Assembly (NCBI GenBank): GCA_030684355.1
Contig: JAUXTN010000251.1
Coordinates: 1-64,000, forward strand
Reading direction: 5' to 3'
DNA: 64,000 nt
Source: Pseudomonadota bacterium
GTDB lineage: Bacteria > Myxococcota_A > UBA796 > SXON01
The position numbers and the translations under genes are program-made. Shown piece after piece: positions 1-9,021 of the stretch (positions are counted from its first letter, which is position 1; each line of letters starts with the position of its first letter). The notes beneath the pieces were generated by a model. It was not told the DNA's origin. It did not search any database and was given only the letters and a program-made list of their open reading frames with translations.

Positions 1-79
1 CGCTCGGTCGGCGGGCCGCCGAGCCGCCCCGCCGGACCGGCCGCCCCGAGCGGCGGCCGCCCTCCAGGCGCCTGGCGCG
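1..79 (-). repeat. Dispersed GC-rich repeat, copy A (inverted relative to copy B at 16609)
   Basis: The reverse complement of this stretch matches 16609-16682. The 51 bases nearest position 79 are identical between the copies. The rest aligns with a 5-base indel and a few mismatches, ending in the shared ACCGAGCG. It contains the palindrome CCAGGCGCCTGG. It may extend beyond the window start. It sits just upstream of the first gene and looks like an intergenic repeat of unknown function rather than coding sequence. Confidence 0.8.
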
Positions 80-129
80 GGGAGCGCGACGCGTGGCCTT
101 GTGGAGCAATGCGCGGTATCGTCGGGTCC

Positions 130-636
130 ATGCCCTCGGAATCGACCGCATGCCGGCTCGGCGCCCGCTTCCTCGCCGCGGTGCTCGCGGTCGGGTGCTC
201 CGCTGAACCACGCGAGGACACGGTCGCCGGCGTGGACACGAGCGAGGACCCGAGCGCGGTCGACACGGCGCCCGAACCTGACACGGACGACGACACGATC
301 TTCGACAGTGGCCTGGGGAGCGGGGAGGCGGACGCGCGCTCCGTCGAGCCCGGGTTCGAGGCCTTGATCGACACCTGGTGGGTGGAGTTCGACGAGGTCG
401 ACGAGTACCGGACCGCCGGTTGGACTTTGCGCGGGCTCAACGCGGCTCGGGACACCCTGATCGTCGCCGGCCAGCGGAGCTTGTACGTCGAGCCCGACAC
501 GTTCGTCGCTGCCGACGTGGATGACGACGCGGACCAATTCTACGTCACCATCGAGCATTGGACCGGCTTCGATTGTCGCCACACGTGTGACGACACGGGC
601 GTCTGCGGCCTGCACGAGTGGCAATCTAATGGATAA
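130..636 (+). CDS. Small lipoprotein, function unknown
   Basis: 168 residues. The ATG at 130 was chosen because it gives a short N-terminus followed by a hydrophobic stretch and a lipobox (LAVGC, Cys about 23), so the product is probably a lipid-anchored envelope protein. An acidic Asp/Thr/Pro-rich tether (about 24-60) follows, as in many lipoproteins of this window. The C-terminal part carries a small Cys cluster (CRHTCDDTGVC, about 155-165) that could form disulfides. No family was recognised. The end overlaps the next gene's ATG by 8 bases, suggesting co-translation. No strong ribosome binding site is visible, so the start is less certain than the frame. Confidence 0.6.
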   Translation: MPSESTACRLGARFLAAVLAVGCSAEPREDTVAGVDTSEDPSAVDTAPEPDTDDDTIFDSGLGSGEADARSVEPGFEALIDTWWVEFDEVDEYRTAGWTLRGLNAARDTLIVAGQRSLYVEPDTFVAADVDDDADQFYVTIEHWTGFDCRHTCDDTGVCGLHEWQSNG

Positions 637-1741
637 GCCGGGCCATATCGAACTATCCCTGGTTCTCGTGCTCGGCTGTCACTCGCATCGTGACGAGGGG
701 CGTGAGGAGGCAGGGGCCTGCCTCGAACCGACGCTCACCCAATCCACGCCCTTGGGAATCAATCCAAGGGAGATCGCTGCGGGAGACCTGGATGGGGACG
801 GTGACATCGACCTGCTCGCGACGCTCGGCGGGGAGTCCACGTTCGTGACCCTCCGGAATGATGGGGCGGGCCGCTTCGAGCCGTGGGACACGTATCCCGC
901 GAACTACGTCGCGAGCGGGATCGGGGCGGGGGATTTCGACTCCGACGGAGATGCCGATGTCCTCGTCGCGGTCGTAGGGGGCATCCCCGAGATTCTACGT
1001 TACCGGAACGACGGGTACGGGGCGATGGGCGAGCCCGAAGACATCGCGGTAGACGACCCCTACGGCATGCCGTCCGAGCAGGTCCTCGTAGCCGATTTGA
1101 ATGGGGACGATGCGGTCGACGTCGTGGCGGCCTCGGCGTACTCGCGTTCCATCAGCGTCCGCCTCCAAGAGGCAGGTGTCCTTGCACGTCCCGCGTTCTT
1201 CGACTTCGACTACACCCAGGATTTGGAACTAGGAGATTTCAACGCGGACGGCGTGCCGGATCTCATTGGGGTCCTCAACGAGGATGTCAACCTGATGCTG
1301 GGGGATGGCACTGGTGGGTTCGGCCCAGTGACACGATGGGAGACAGGGTTCCTGGCCCTTGGTCTCGCGGTCGGAGATTTTGGCGGGGACGGTAATCTCG
1401 ATGCCGCCGTCGGCGGGACGGGCGCCCTCGCGGTGTTGTGGGGAGACGGCGAGGGGTTCGGCGTGCCGATACGCCTCGGCGTGGCGGGCGGGCGCCTTGA
1501 GGCCGCCGATCTGGACGGCGATGGCATAGATGACATCGTGGCCACGGAGTTCGAGGGGCATACAACGCGTGTCATCCTTGGCTCCGAAAGCGGATTCATG
1601 ACGCCCTGGGAGGTCGAAGCGGGCGCCTTCACCGTCGGCATCGCTCTCGCGCAACTCGACGGCGAGGGTGGCCTCGACATTGCGACGGTGGACAACTCCG
1701 ACGGCGTGCTCCGGGTGTACTTATCGGCTTGCGCTCCATGA
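629..1741 (+). CDS. FG-GAP/VCBS repeat lipoprotein (seven-bladed propeller)
   Basis: 370 residues from the ATG at 629, which yields a lipoprotein signal ending VLVLGC (Cys 17). The frame is open further upstream, but only into the previous gene. Seven calcium-loop repeats are visible (for example GDLDGDGDIDLL, GDFDSDGDADVL, ADLNGDDAVDVV, GDFNADGVPDLI, ADLDGDGIDDIV), the number expected for an integrin-alpha-like beta-propeller. Such proteins are usually secreted or surface-attached and bind ligands or calcium; the ligand here is unknown. Codon use is less GC-biased at third positions (many gat, aat, att, gga) than in genes downstream of about 2050. The stop is followed by an in-frame continuation that encodes more propeller sequence. 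Confidence 0.8.
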   Translation: MDKPGHIELSLVLVLGCHSHRDEGREEAGACLEPTLTQSTPLGINPREIAAGDLDGDGDIDLLATLGGESTFVTLRNDGAGRFEPWDTYPANYVASGIGAGDFDSDGDADVLVAVVGGIPEILRYRNDGYGAMGEPEDIAVDDPYGMPSEQVLVADLNGDDAVDVVAASAYSRSISVRLQEAGVLARPAFFDFDYTQDLELGDFNADGVPDLIGVLNEDVNLMLGDGTGGFGPVTRWETGFLALGLAVGDFGGDGNLDAAVGGTGALAVLWGDGEGFGVPIRLGVAGGRLEAADLDGDGIDDIVATEFEGHTTRVILGSESGFMTPWEVEAGAFTVGIALAQLDGEGGLDIATVDNSDGVLRVYLSACAP

Positions 1742-1777
1742 TGGTGCCATGGCCCGTTCGGCGCCGGAGGCGCCGCG

Positions 1778-2413
1778 GTGGATGGTGATTTGGACGGCAT
1801 CTTCCGTGCGGCAGGCAGCGGCTACCTCGAAGTAGCCTTGGGTGACGTCGATTTTGATGGGGAGGACGAGCTCCTGGCGGGTTCGGGGGACGCTTCCACG
1901 GCTTGGCTGGCAATAAGTGCCATCGATCTCCAAGACTACAACGGGGATGGCTACGTGGACCTCGCTGTCTCTGACATGAGCTCGAACTACGGCGGGTTTG
2001 GCCTTCGTGGCTTGGTAGGAGTGATGGCTGGGCCGATTCTGGCCAATGCCGCCGTCGCGACGGAGGCGTTCCTGACGGTCTACTCCTCCACCGAGGAGCC
2101 CTTCGCGACGGGGCTCTCCGGCGGCACCGACTTCGACGGCGACGGCGCGCTCGACCTCATCATCGGGGGGATCGACACGATCGGGTACGGCGACGCCTTC
2201 GTCTACCTCGTGTCCGGCCGCTCCGGCGGGGTCTGGGACGCGGCCGCGGATGGCCGCCGCGTCGCCTCGACGGACCCGGACGACGCCTACGTGGGGTACG
2301 CCCTCCTCGCCGGGGACGACTGGACGGGCGACGGCGGGAACGACTTCCTCGTCGCCGGCTACGGGGCCGAGTCCGATGCCGGCCGGGTGTGGGTGCTCTG
2401 CGGCGACTGGTGA
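1778..2413 (+). CDS. FG-GAP repeat protein fragment, probably 5'-truncated
   Basis: 211 residues if read from the GTG at 1778. The frame is the same as the preceding gene and is open back to its stop at 1741, with propeller-like sequence (GPFGAGG) already present before the GTG. There is no signal peptide, although the fold is normally exported. Four FG-GAP loops are seen (GDVDFDGEDELL, DYNGDGYVDLAV, DFDGDGALDLII, and a diverged last one). This fits the 3' part of a larger propeller gene that was broken or recombined onto its neighbour. Third-position GC is modest up to about 2050 and near total afterwards, so the fragment itself looks chimeric. A genuine small cytoplasmic gene is possible but less likely. 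Confidence 0.5.
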   Translation: MDGDLDGIFRAAGSGYLEVALGDVDFDGEDELLAGSGDASTAWLAISAIDLQDYNGDGYVDLAVSDMSSNYGGFGLRGLVGVMAGPILANAAVATEAFLTVYSSTEEPFATGLSGGTDFDGDGALDLIIGGIDTIGYGDAFVYLVSGRSGGVWDAAADGRRVASTDPDDAYVGYALLAGDDWTGDGGNDFLVAGYGAESDAGRVWVLCGDW

Positions 2414-2448
2414 GCGCCGGTTGCCCGCGCGCCCCCCTTGACCACGTC

Positions 2449-2478
2449 TTGACGCGTCAGAGCCCGCTGAGGTACACC
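2449..2478 (+). promoter_or_regulatory. Candidate sigma-70-type promoter for the TonB receptor operon
   Basis: TTGACG (2449-2454), an 18-base spacer, then TACACC (2473-2478), ending 5 bases before the TTG start at 2484. The short distance would give a nearly leaderless mRNA. The same arrangement (TTGACT, 18 bases, TACCCT) precedes the acyl-CoA ligase gene. Inferred by eye only. Confidence 0.35.
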
Positions 2479-2483
2479 CCCCG

Positions 2484-5231
2484 TTGCACGGGAGACACTG
2501 CTTGTTCACCACTACGTTGACGCTGCTCGCACTCGTGGCGACCCGTCCCGCCTACGCCGTCGAGGTCACCGGGCAGATCCGCGGATCGGTCGTCGATGCC
2601 GACGGCCTGCCCATCCCCGGCGCCACGGTGACCGTGGAGGGCCCGAACTACCTCGGTGGCGCCACCGCCCAGGCCGATGACGACGGGCGTTTCCGCTTCG
2701 TCGCACTGCCGCCCGGCGAGTACACCGTCACCATCCTGAAGCCGGGCTTCCTCGGCTACCGCGCCTCGGGCCTGCTCGTCTCCTCCGGCGGCACCGCCGA
2801 GTTCACCGGCACGCTGAAGCTGGCGAAGGCTGGGGAAGAGCTCACCATCGAGGCCGTCAAGCCCGCGGTCGACATGCAGAAGGTGCAGACGGGCGCGGTC
2901 CTCACCCGCGAGACGCTGCGCGACATCCCGAACCAGGGCCGCAGCTACCAGGGCGCGTCCGCGCTCGCGCCGGGTGTCACCGGCGGCGCCAACCCGAACG
3001 TCCGCGGGGCGTTCGACGACGGCAACCAGTTCTACGTCGACGGGGTGAACAACACCGACCCGATGACGGGCACGTTCTCCCAGAACATGAACTTCGACGC
3101 CATCGAAGAGGTCCAGGTCATCACCGGCGGCATGGACGCCGAGTACGGCCGCTCCCTCGGCGGCGCGATCAACATCGTGACCCGGTCCGGCGGCAACGAG
3201 TTCCACGGGGACGCCCAGCTCCTCTACACGAACAAGCAGCTCCAGATCTACAAGCTGCTCCCCGACGAGAAGGAGCCGGACGACTACTTCGGCGCCAGCC
3301 TCGCGTTGAACCTCGGCGGGCCGATCGTCCAGGACAAGCTCTGGTTCTTCGCGAGTCTCCAGGGTGACCTCAAGCGCGACGCCGTGTCGCTCGCGCTCGA
3401 GCGGCCCGAGGATCCGCTCCCCCGCGAGTGGAAGTCCGGGTACCTCTTCGGGAAGCTCACCTGGGCCCCCTCGTCGAAGCACCGCCTCTGGATCCAGGCC
3501 CAGAGCGACCCGACCTACATCGAGAACACCGAGGTCTACTACGGCTCGCCGTACACCCTCCCCGCGGGCGAGACCATCCAGGAACAGGGCGGCTACCTCG
3601 TCTCCGTCGGGCACATCTTCACGCCCACGGCGAAGTCGATCCTGCAGTCCCAGATCTACTGGCAGCAGAGCGACATCCAGTACTACTCGGTCGCCTGCAA
3701 GGGCGAGGCCGATGTCGCCAACTGTGTCGAGAACCTGGACGACAAGGCGTGGCTCGCGTGGGATCCCGACGGCTTCAACGGCGGCGCCTTCCCCTACGGC
3801 TACCTCTCCCACCGCTACCGTGGCTCCGCGCAGACCAGCCTGACCCAGTACGCGACGCTCCTCGGCGAGCACGCGTTCAAGGTGGGCGCGAACGCCGAGT
3901 ACCTCATCAATGACGACGCGTTCCCCGGCGAGGGGAACATCGTCTACAAGAGCTACGGCGAGAACGGGCCCTCGGACATCGACGGCTACACGAACACCGC
4001 GCTCCAGGCCTACACGGGCGACGAGAAGAGCTACCTCACCGGCCTCATGGTCAGCGCGTACCTGCAGGACGTGTGGAACCCGTTCCCGCGGCTCACGATC
4101 CGGCCCGGCGTCCGCATGGACTACTCCCGGATCGCGGACGACGTCGGCAAGGAGGCCTACTCCTCGATCACGTTCGCGCCCCGCGTCGGCGCCGCGTTCG
4201 ACCTCTCGGACGACGGCCGGACCAACCTCCACGCCTACTACGGCCGCTTCTTCGACACGGGCTACCTGGAGATCTCCGATCTCCTCCACAAGCGCGCGTA
4301 CGGCTCGACCCTCACCTACTGGGACGCCGAGGCGGGCGACTGGGCGAACGAGCCCGCGCAGCAGGACGCGGGCACGAACCTCCAGGCCGAGGGGCTGAAG
4401 AACCCCTACTCCGACGAGTTCGACTTCGGCATCGGGCGCGACGTGGGCGGCGGCTTCGGCCTCGACGCCACGTTCACCTACGAGCGGGCCACGCGCTTCT
4501 GGGAGGACGACGAGGTCAACCTCATCTGGAACGCCGACGGCACCGACGTCGTCGGCTACCGCAACGGCACCAACGAGTCGGTCTACCGCATCCGCACGCC
4601 GACGGAGGTCTACACCTCCTACACCTCGATGGAGGTGAGCATGGTGAAGCAGTTCGACGAGAACTTCGGCGTGCTCGGGAGCTACACGTGGAGCCGCGCC
4701 TACGGCACGAACGACTCCCAGTACGCGTCGGGCACCGGCGACATCGCCGAGCAGGTTCCCGTCGAGACCGGCCTGCTCTCGTACGATCGCACGCACAACT
4801 TCAAGCTCGCGGGCTCCATGCGCAAGCCGGACGCCTTCAAGCTCAGCGACACCGTGAAGATCGGCCTCCTCGCGGGCTGGAACTTCGAGATGATGTCGGG
4901 CACCCCCTACGCGCCCCGCTACTACAACTCGTACTACGGGAGCTGGGGCAACCTCGAGGCCCCGGTCGACGGCACGTACCGCCTGCCGCTGTACTCGCAG
5001 ACCGACCTGAAGGCGGGCCTCACGCTCGTGGCCGGCCCCACCACGTGGGACCTCACCATCGAGATCTTCAACGTCTTCGACGACCGCACGATCACCGGCG
5101 TCGAGACCGCCTACAACGACGCCAGCGGCACCGGCCCCTACGTCGACGACGAGGGCAACCCGGTCTTCGGGACGCCGCTCACGCGACAGGATCCTCGTTA
5201 CCTCCAGCTCGGCCTGCGCGGGGAGTTCTAA
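2484..5231 (+). CDS. TonB-dependent outer-membrane receptor with N-terminal carboxypeptidase-regulatory-like domain (Oar-like)
   Basis: 915 residues from a TTG start. The signal peptide ends about residue 25 (RPAYA). Residues about 30-115 form a CarboxypepD-regulatory-like Ig fold (GSVVDADGLPIPGATVTVEG). About 125-235 is the plug (VRGAFDDGNQFYVDGVNN, EVQVITGGMDAEYGRSLGGA). The rest is a beta-barrel rich in Tyr/Trp strands, ending in Phe (LGLRGEF) as outer-membrane barrels usually do. The family imports or exports large substrates using TonB energy; Oar-type members occur in myxobacteria and Bacteroidota. The next gene starts 3 bases after the stop and the third 4 bases after that, so receptor, lipoprotein and GH92 mannosidase look like one operon, which suggests glycan uptake. 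The substrate is inferred from context only. Confidence 0.9.
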   Translation: MHGRHCLFTTTLTLLALVATRPAYAVEVTGQIRGSVVDADGLPIPGATVTVEGPNYLGGATAQADDDGRFRFVALPPGEYTVTILKPGFLGYRASGLLVSSGGTAEFTGTLKLAKAGEELTIEAVKPAVDMQKVQTGAVLTRETLRDIPNQGRSYQGASALAPGVTGGANPNVRGAFDDGNQFYVDGVNNTDPMTGTFSQNMNFDAIEEVQVITGGMDAEYGRSLGGAINIVTRSGGNEFHGDAQLLYTNKQLQIYKLLPDEKEPDDYFGASLALNLGGPIVQDKLWFFASLQGDLKRDAVSLALERPEDPLPREWKSGYLFGKLTWAPSSKHRLWIQAQSDPTYIENTEVYYGSPYTLPAGETIQEQGGYLVSVGHIFTPTAKSILQSQIYWQQSDIQYYSVACKGEADVANCVENLDDKAWLAWDPDGFNGGAFPYGYLSHRYRGSAQTSLTQYATLLGEHAFKVGANAEYLINDDAFPGEGNIVYKSYGENGPSDIDGYTNTALQAYTGDEKSYLTGLMVSAYLQDVWNPFPRLTIRPGVRMDYSRIADDVGKEAYSSITFAPRVGAAFDLSDDGRTNLHAYYGRFFDTGYLEISDLLHKRAYGSTLTYWDAEAGDWANEPAQQDAGTNLQAEGLKNPYSDEFDFGIGRDVGGGFGLDATFTYERATRFWEDDEVNLIWNADGTDVVGYRNGTNESVYRIRTPTEVYTSYTSMEVSMVKQFDENFGVLGSYTWSRAYGTNDSQYASGTGDIAEQVPVETGLLSYDRTHNFKLAGSMRKPDAFKLSDTVKIGLLAGWNFEMMSGTPYAPRYYNSYYGSWGNLEAPVDGTYRLPLYSQTDLKAGLTLVAGPTTWDLTIEIFNVFDDRTITGVETAYNDASGTGPYVDDEGNPVFGTPLTRQDPRYLQLGLRGEF

Positions 5232-5234
5232 GCC

Positions 5235-6737
5235 ATGCATTCGACCTACCGCCTGCTCGCCCTCGTCGCGACGACCACCTCCCTCGCCACGCTGTCCGGC
5301 TGCATCCCAGCCGAGACCGGCATCGACCACACCATCCTCACCGGCACGATCTCGATCCCGCCCGCCGCGATCGAGGACGGCCGCAACAACAACGACGTGA
5401 CGACGCCCCAGGCGCTCGGCACGGACGACAGCAAGTCGCTGACCTACCGCGCGGTCGTCGTGACCGGGAAGGTCAACGACTGGACCGCCGGGATCGACGG
5501 CGGGTACGGCGATCCGGACCACTACGTGTTCACGCCCATCGCGGACGGCACGTTCACGTTCGACCTGTCGTTCGTCACCAGCCCGGCCCCCACGGTCGAG
5601 CCGGATCCGGACACGGCCGACACCGCCGCCGGCCCGGTCCAGACCGTCGACGCCGACGTGTTCGTGGTCCAGCTCATCGACCCCGCCACCTACGACGCCG
5701 AGACCGGCGCCGGCGTGCTCGCCGAGGGCAACACGGACGGCTCGGGCGGGGTCTTCTCGTTGAGCTACGACGTGACCGCCGCGACCGACTACGTGCTGCT
5801 CGTCGCGGGCGCCACGACGGATGACGCCGACGAGGCCCTCCCGTACACGCTCGTCGTCAGCGGCTCCGCGCCGAACGACGCCACGATCCTCGTCGGCGCC
5901 TACCCGGGCGCGGACCCCCAGGTCGCCGAGAACCCCGCCGGCGGCACCACGGCCTCCGATTGGACCTACGACGCCGCCACGTACACGTGGAGCGGCACGT
6001 GGCGGATGATGTGGCTCAAGACCGTCACGCCGCCCACCGTGGACGAGAACCTCGAGGACGAGTTCGAGCCCACCTCCAGCGTGGAGGAGGGCCCCGCGGT
6101 CGTCTACCTGCGCGCGGGCACGCTCTCGGCGCTCAACGCCTCTCCGGCCGCGGGCGCGCTCTACACGACGGTGAGCGTCGAGTCCGGCGCGACCGGCGTC
6201 GAGACCGCCGTGGAGGCCCCGCTCGTGCTCGACGGGGTGTTCCCGAAGGTCATCGGCCAGCAAGTCACCGAGACGCTGCCGGACACGACCCTCGCGGAGA
6301 TCGATCCCGCCGACTACACGCTCGTCATGGACACGCTCGTGGCCCAGGAGATCGGGATGCTGACGGGCCTCGGCTACGTCGACATCGTGAGCGGCTCGGC
6401 CGTCCTCGACCCCGCGATGAGCGGCTGGAACGGCACGAACGACTCCGACGCCTTCGCGTTCACCGTCCCCGAGACGATGTACGTGCGGATGAGCGCCGGG
6501 TGGGCGGATCCGGAGGCCGACATCGACTTCGGCATCTGGTACGCGGACCCCGAGTACGGCGTCCTGGACCTCTTCAGCTCCTTCGGGGACTCCTACTGCC
6601 TCACCGGCGCCAACCCGGAAGTGTGCGAGAGCGTGGTGACGCTGGAGCCCGACGTCACGTACTACCTGCTCGCCTTGGGGTATGTTGGCACCGATGAGCA
6701 GCCGTACACGGTCGAGCTGGAGTGGGTCGCCCCCTAA
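5235..6737 (+). CDS. Surface lipoprotein downstream of TonB receptor, function unknown
   Basis: 500 residues. The signal ends in a lipobox (LATLSGC, Cys 23). The body looks like secreted beta-sandwich domains: two stretches (about residues 75-195 and 395-500) resemble bacterial pre-peptidase C-terminal-like modules (dYVfTp...GtftFdLs and SDAFAFTVPETMYVRM). An Asp/Thr-rich insert (PDPDTADTAAGP) lies about 120-135. It starts 3 bases after the TonB receptor and ends just before the GH92 gene. By analogy with polysaccharide-utilisation operons it may be a surface glycan-binding partner of the receptor, but no binding motif is recognisable, so this is inference from position. Confidence 0.75.
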   Translation: MHSTYRLLALVATTTSLATLSGCIPAETGIDHTILTGTISIPPAAIEDGRNNNDVTTPQALGTDDSKSLTYRAVVVTGKVNDWTAGIDGGYGDPDHYVFTPIADGTFTFDLSFVTSPAPTVEPDPDTADTAAGPVQTVDADVFVVQLIDPATYDAETGAGVLAEGNTDGSGGVFSLSYDVTAATDYVLLVAGATTDDADEALPYTLVVSGSAPNDATILVGAYPGADPQVAENPAGGTTASDWTYDAATYTWSGTWRMMWLKTVTPPTVDENLEDEFEPTSSVEEGPAVVYLRAGTLSALNASPAAGALYTTVSVESGATGVETAVEAPLVLDGVFPKVIGQQVTETLPDTTLAEIDPADYTLVMDTLVAQEIGMLTGLGYVDIVSGSAVLDPAMSGWNGTNDSDAFAFTVPETMYVRMSAGWADPEADIDFGIWYADPEYGVLDLFSSFGDSYCLTGANPEVCESVVTLEPDVTYYLLALGYVGTDEQPYTVELEWVAP

Positions 6738-6741
6738 CGTC

Positions 6742-8937
6742 GTGACCCGGCTCGGCTGGGTCGCGCTGCTGGCGGCCTGCGCGCCGACGGTGGAGACACC
6801 CACGGCATCGGGCCCCCTGGTCGATGCCGTGGATCCCTTCATCGCGACGGGCGGGCCCGGCTTCCGCGTCGGGTCGTCCCACCCGGGCGCCACCGTGCCG
6901 TTCGGCATGGTGAAGGTCGGCCCGGACACGTCGGTGGAGTGGGGCGGGCTCGGGGCGTACCACTGCTCCGGCTACTACTACGACGACACGCACATCGAGG
7001 GCTTCTCCCACTTCCGCATGCACGGGACGGGCGTTCCCGACTACGGCGACATCCTGTTCATGCCGACGCTCGGGTGGGATCCCGACAAGCGCGACGAGGA
7101 CGGCTACCGGCAGACCTTCTCCCACGACGACGAGTGGGCGGAGCCGGGCGGCTACGGCGTCACGCTGTCGGACGGCATCGAGGTGACACTCTCGGCCACG
7201 CGTCACGCCGCCCACCACCACTACCGGTTCCCGGACGAAGGGGACGCCGGCGGCGCCGACCCCGTCGTGCTCATCGACCTGGAGCACAACCTCTACGGCT
7301 CGAGCCTCGGCGGCGAGGTCACGGTCGACGCCGCGCGGGGCGTCGTCTCCGGCTCGATGATCAACTCCGGCTCGTTCAACGGCGAGGGCTTCCAGATCTG
7401 GTTCTACGCGGTGTTCGACGATGGCATCGCCGAGTACGGCACCTGGGCGGACGACGAGGGTGTCGAGGGCCGCGCCGAGGCCACGGGCGTCGACCTGGGC
7501 GTGTGGGTCGTGCCGACCTCGCGCGATCCGTCCATCCGCGTCGGCATCTCGCTCACCGGCCCCGAGGGGGCGCGCGCCAACCTCGACGCCGAGCTCGGCC
7601 CCCGCGCGATCGAGGGCACCGCCGCCGCCGCGCACGACGCGTGGGAGGAGGCCCTGGACATCGTGGAGATCGAGGGCGCGAGCGACACCGAGCGCGCGAT
7701 CTTCGCGACCGCGATGTACCACGCGCTCCAGATGCCCCAGGAGCACGGCGACGCCGACGGCAGCTACACCGGCTTCGACGGCCAGATCCACGTGGCCGAC
7801 GGGTGGTCCTACCACAACGACTTCTCGCTCTGGGACACCTACCGCACCGCCCACCCGCTCTACACGCTGCTCTACAAGGAGCAGTCACGCGACTTCGCCC
7901 GTTCGCTCCTCGCGATGGCCGAGCAGGGCGGGGCGTTTCCGGCGTGGCCGGTCGCCAACCGGGACAGCGAGACGATGTTGGGCGCCCCCGCTGACATCGT
8001 CCTGGCGGACACCTGGCTCAAGGGTGTCACCGATTGGGACATGGACAGCGCGTGGCCCCGCCTGCGCGATCAGGCCATGGGCGTGGGATCCATCCCGTAC
8101 AACGCCCGTCCCGACGTGCCGACGCTCGAGCGCTACGGCTACTACCCGTCCGACCTCTTCGGCTCCAGCGTCGCGTGGACCCAGGAGAACGCCTGGGCCG
8201 ACCACGCGCTCGCGCAGCTTGCCCAGTCCCTCGGCGAGTCCGACGACGCCGCGCACTTTGCGTGGCGCGCCTACACGTGGCGCAACCAATACGACCCGGC
8301 GGTGGGCTTCTTCCACGCGCGGTTGAGCGACGGCAGCTTCGAGGCGGACTTCGACGAGCTCACCTGGGCGGACGAGTACACCGAGGGCAACGCGTGGCAA
8401 TACCTCTGGATGGGGTGGTTCCAGCCGGACGCCCTGGCCGAGGTGTTGGGTGGCCGCGAGGCCGCGCTCGCGAAGCTTACGACGTTCTTCGACAAGGCGG
8501 AGGACGAGGGGATCCTCGACTTCCCGCAGACGTACTACTGGCACGGCAACGAGCCGGACATCCACGCGGCGTGGCTCTTCACGCTCTGGGGGGACCCCGA
8601 CGCAACCTGGGGTTGGGTGCGCTGGATCGCGGAGACCCACTACGCGGCCGCGCCCATCGGGCTCGCGGGGAACGATGACGCCGGCACGCTCTCCGCCTGG
8701 TACATCTTCGCGGCGATGGGCTTCTACCCCATCGCCGGCACCACCACCTACGTCGTGAGTGCGCCCCTGTTCGAGGAGGTGCGCTTCGAGGTCGACGGCG
8801 GGACGTTCACGTCGCGCCGCATCGGCGAGGGCGACCACATCGTGGAGGTGCGCCTCAACGGGGTGCCGCTCAACGGGCCGACGTTCACGCACGACAAGCT
8901 CGTGGCGGGTGGCACGCTCGAGGTTGTCGTCGAATAG
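6742..8937 (+). CDS. GH92 family alpha-mannosidase, lipoprotein
   Basis: 731 residues from the GTG at 6742, chosen because it gives a lipoprotein signal (WVALLAAC, Cys 13) and a 4-base gap after the previous stop; an in-frame ATG at 6682 would overlap that gene. GH92 hallmarks are clear: VDPFIATGGPGF and HPGATVPFGMVKVGPDTS near the N-terminus, FSHFRMHGTG, QEHGDADGSYTGFDG, SLWDTYRTAHPL, and near the C-terminus GNDDAGTLSAWYIFAAMGFYP. GH92 enzymes are calcium-dependent inverting exo-alpha-mannosidases acting on N-glycan or other alpha-mannans; length and motifs fit an intact enzyme. Co-location with a TonB receptor suggests use of mannosylated host, fungal or algal glycans. Linkage specificity cannot be read from sequence. 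Confidence 0.92.
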   Translation: MTRLGWVALLAACAPTVETPTASGPLVDAVDPFIATGGPGFRVGSSHPGATVPFGMVKVGPDTSVEWGGLGAYHCSGYYYDDTHIEGFSHFRMHGTGVPDYGDILFMPTLGWDPDKRDEDGYRQTFSHDDEWAEPGGYGVTLSDGIEVTLSATRHAAHHHYRFPDEGDAGGADPVVLIDLEHNLYGSSLGGEVTVDAARGVVSGSMINSGSFNGEGFQIWFYAVFDDGIAEYGTWADDEGVEGRAEATGVDLGVWVVPTSRDPSIRVGISLTGPEGARANLDAELGPRAIEGTAAAAHDAWEEALDIVEIEGASDTERAIFATAMYHALQMPQEHGDADGSYTGFDGQIHVADGWSYHNDFSLWDTYRTAHPLYTLLYKEQSRDFARSLLAMAEQGGAFPAWPVANRDSETMLGAPADIVLADTWLKGVTDWDMDSAWPRLRDQAMGVGSIPYNARPDVPTLERYGYYPSDLFGSSVAWTQENAWADHALAQLAQSLGESDDAAHFAWRAYTWRNQYDPAVGFFHARLSDGSFEADFDELTWADEYTEGNAWQYLWMGWFQPDALAEVLGGREAALAKLTTFFDKAEDEGILDFPQTYYWHGNEPDIHAAWLFTLWGDPDATWGWVRWIAETHYAAAPIGLAGNDDAGTLSAWYIFAAMGFYPIAGTTTYVVSAPLFEEVRFEVDGGTFTSRRIGEGDHIVEVRLNGVPLNGPTFTHDKLVAGGTLEVVVE

Positions 8938-9021
8938 GCCGCGTCGCCCGCGGCTGCTCGCGTTGCGCCGCGCATGGCTCTTGCATCCGCCGGTCCGTGC
9001 CACCCCCCCCGTGAGGTCCCC

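Noticed and set aside
2457..6929. 1490-codon open frame on the minus strand opposite the TonB receptor and lipoprotein genes
   Set aside because: Val/Arg/Gly/Asp-rich shadow of high-GC codons. The plus strand has clear families, a signal peptide and correct operon spacing.
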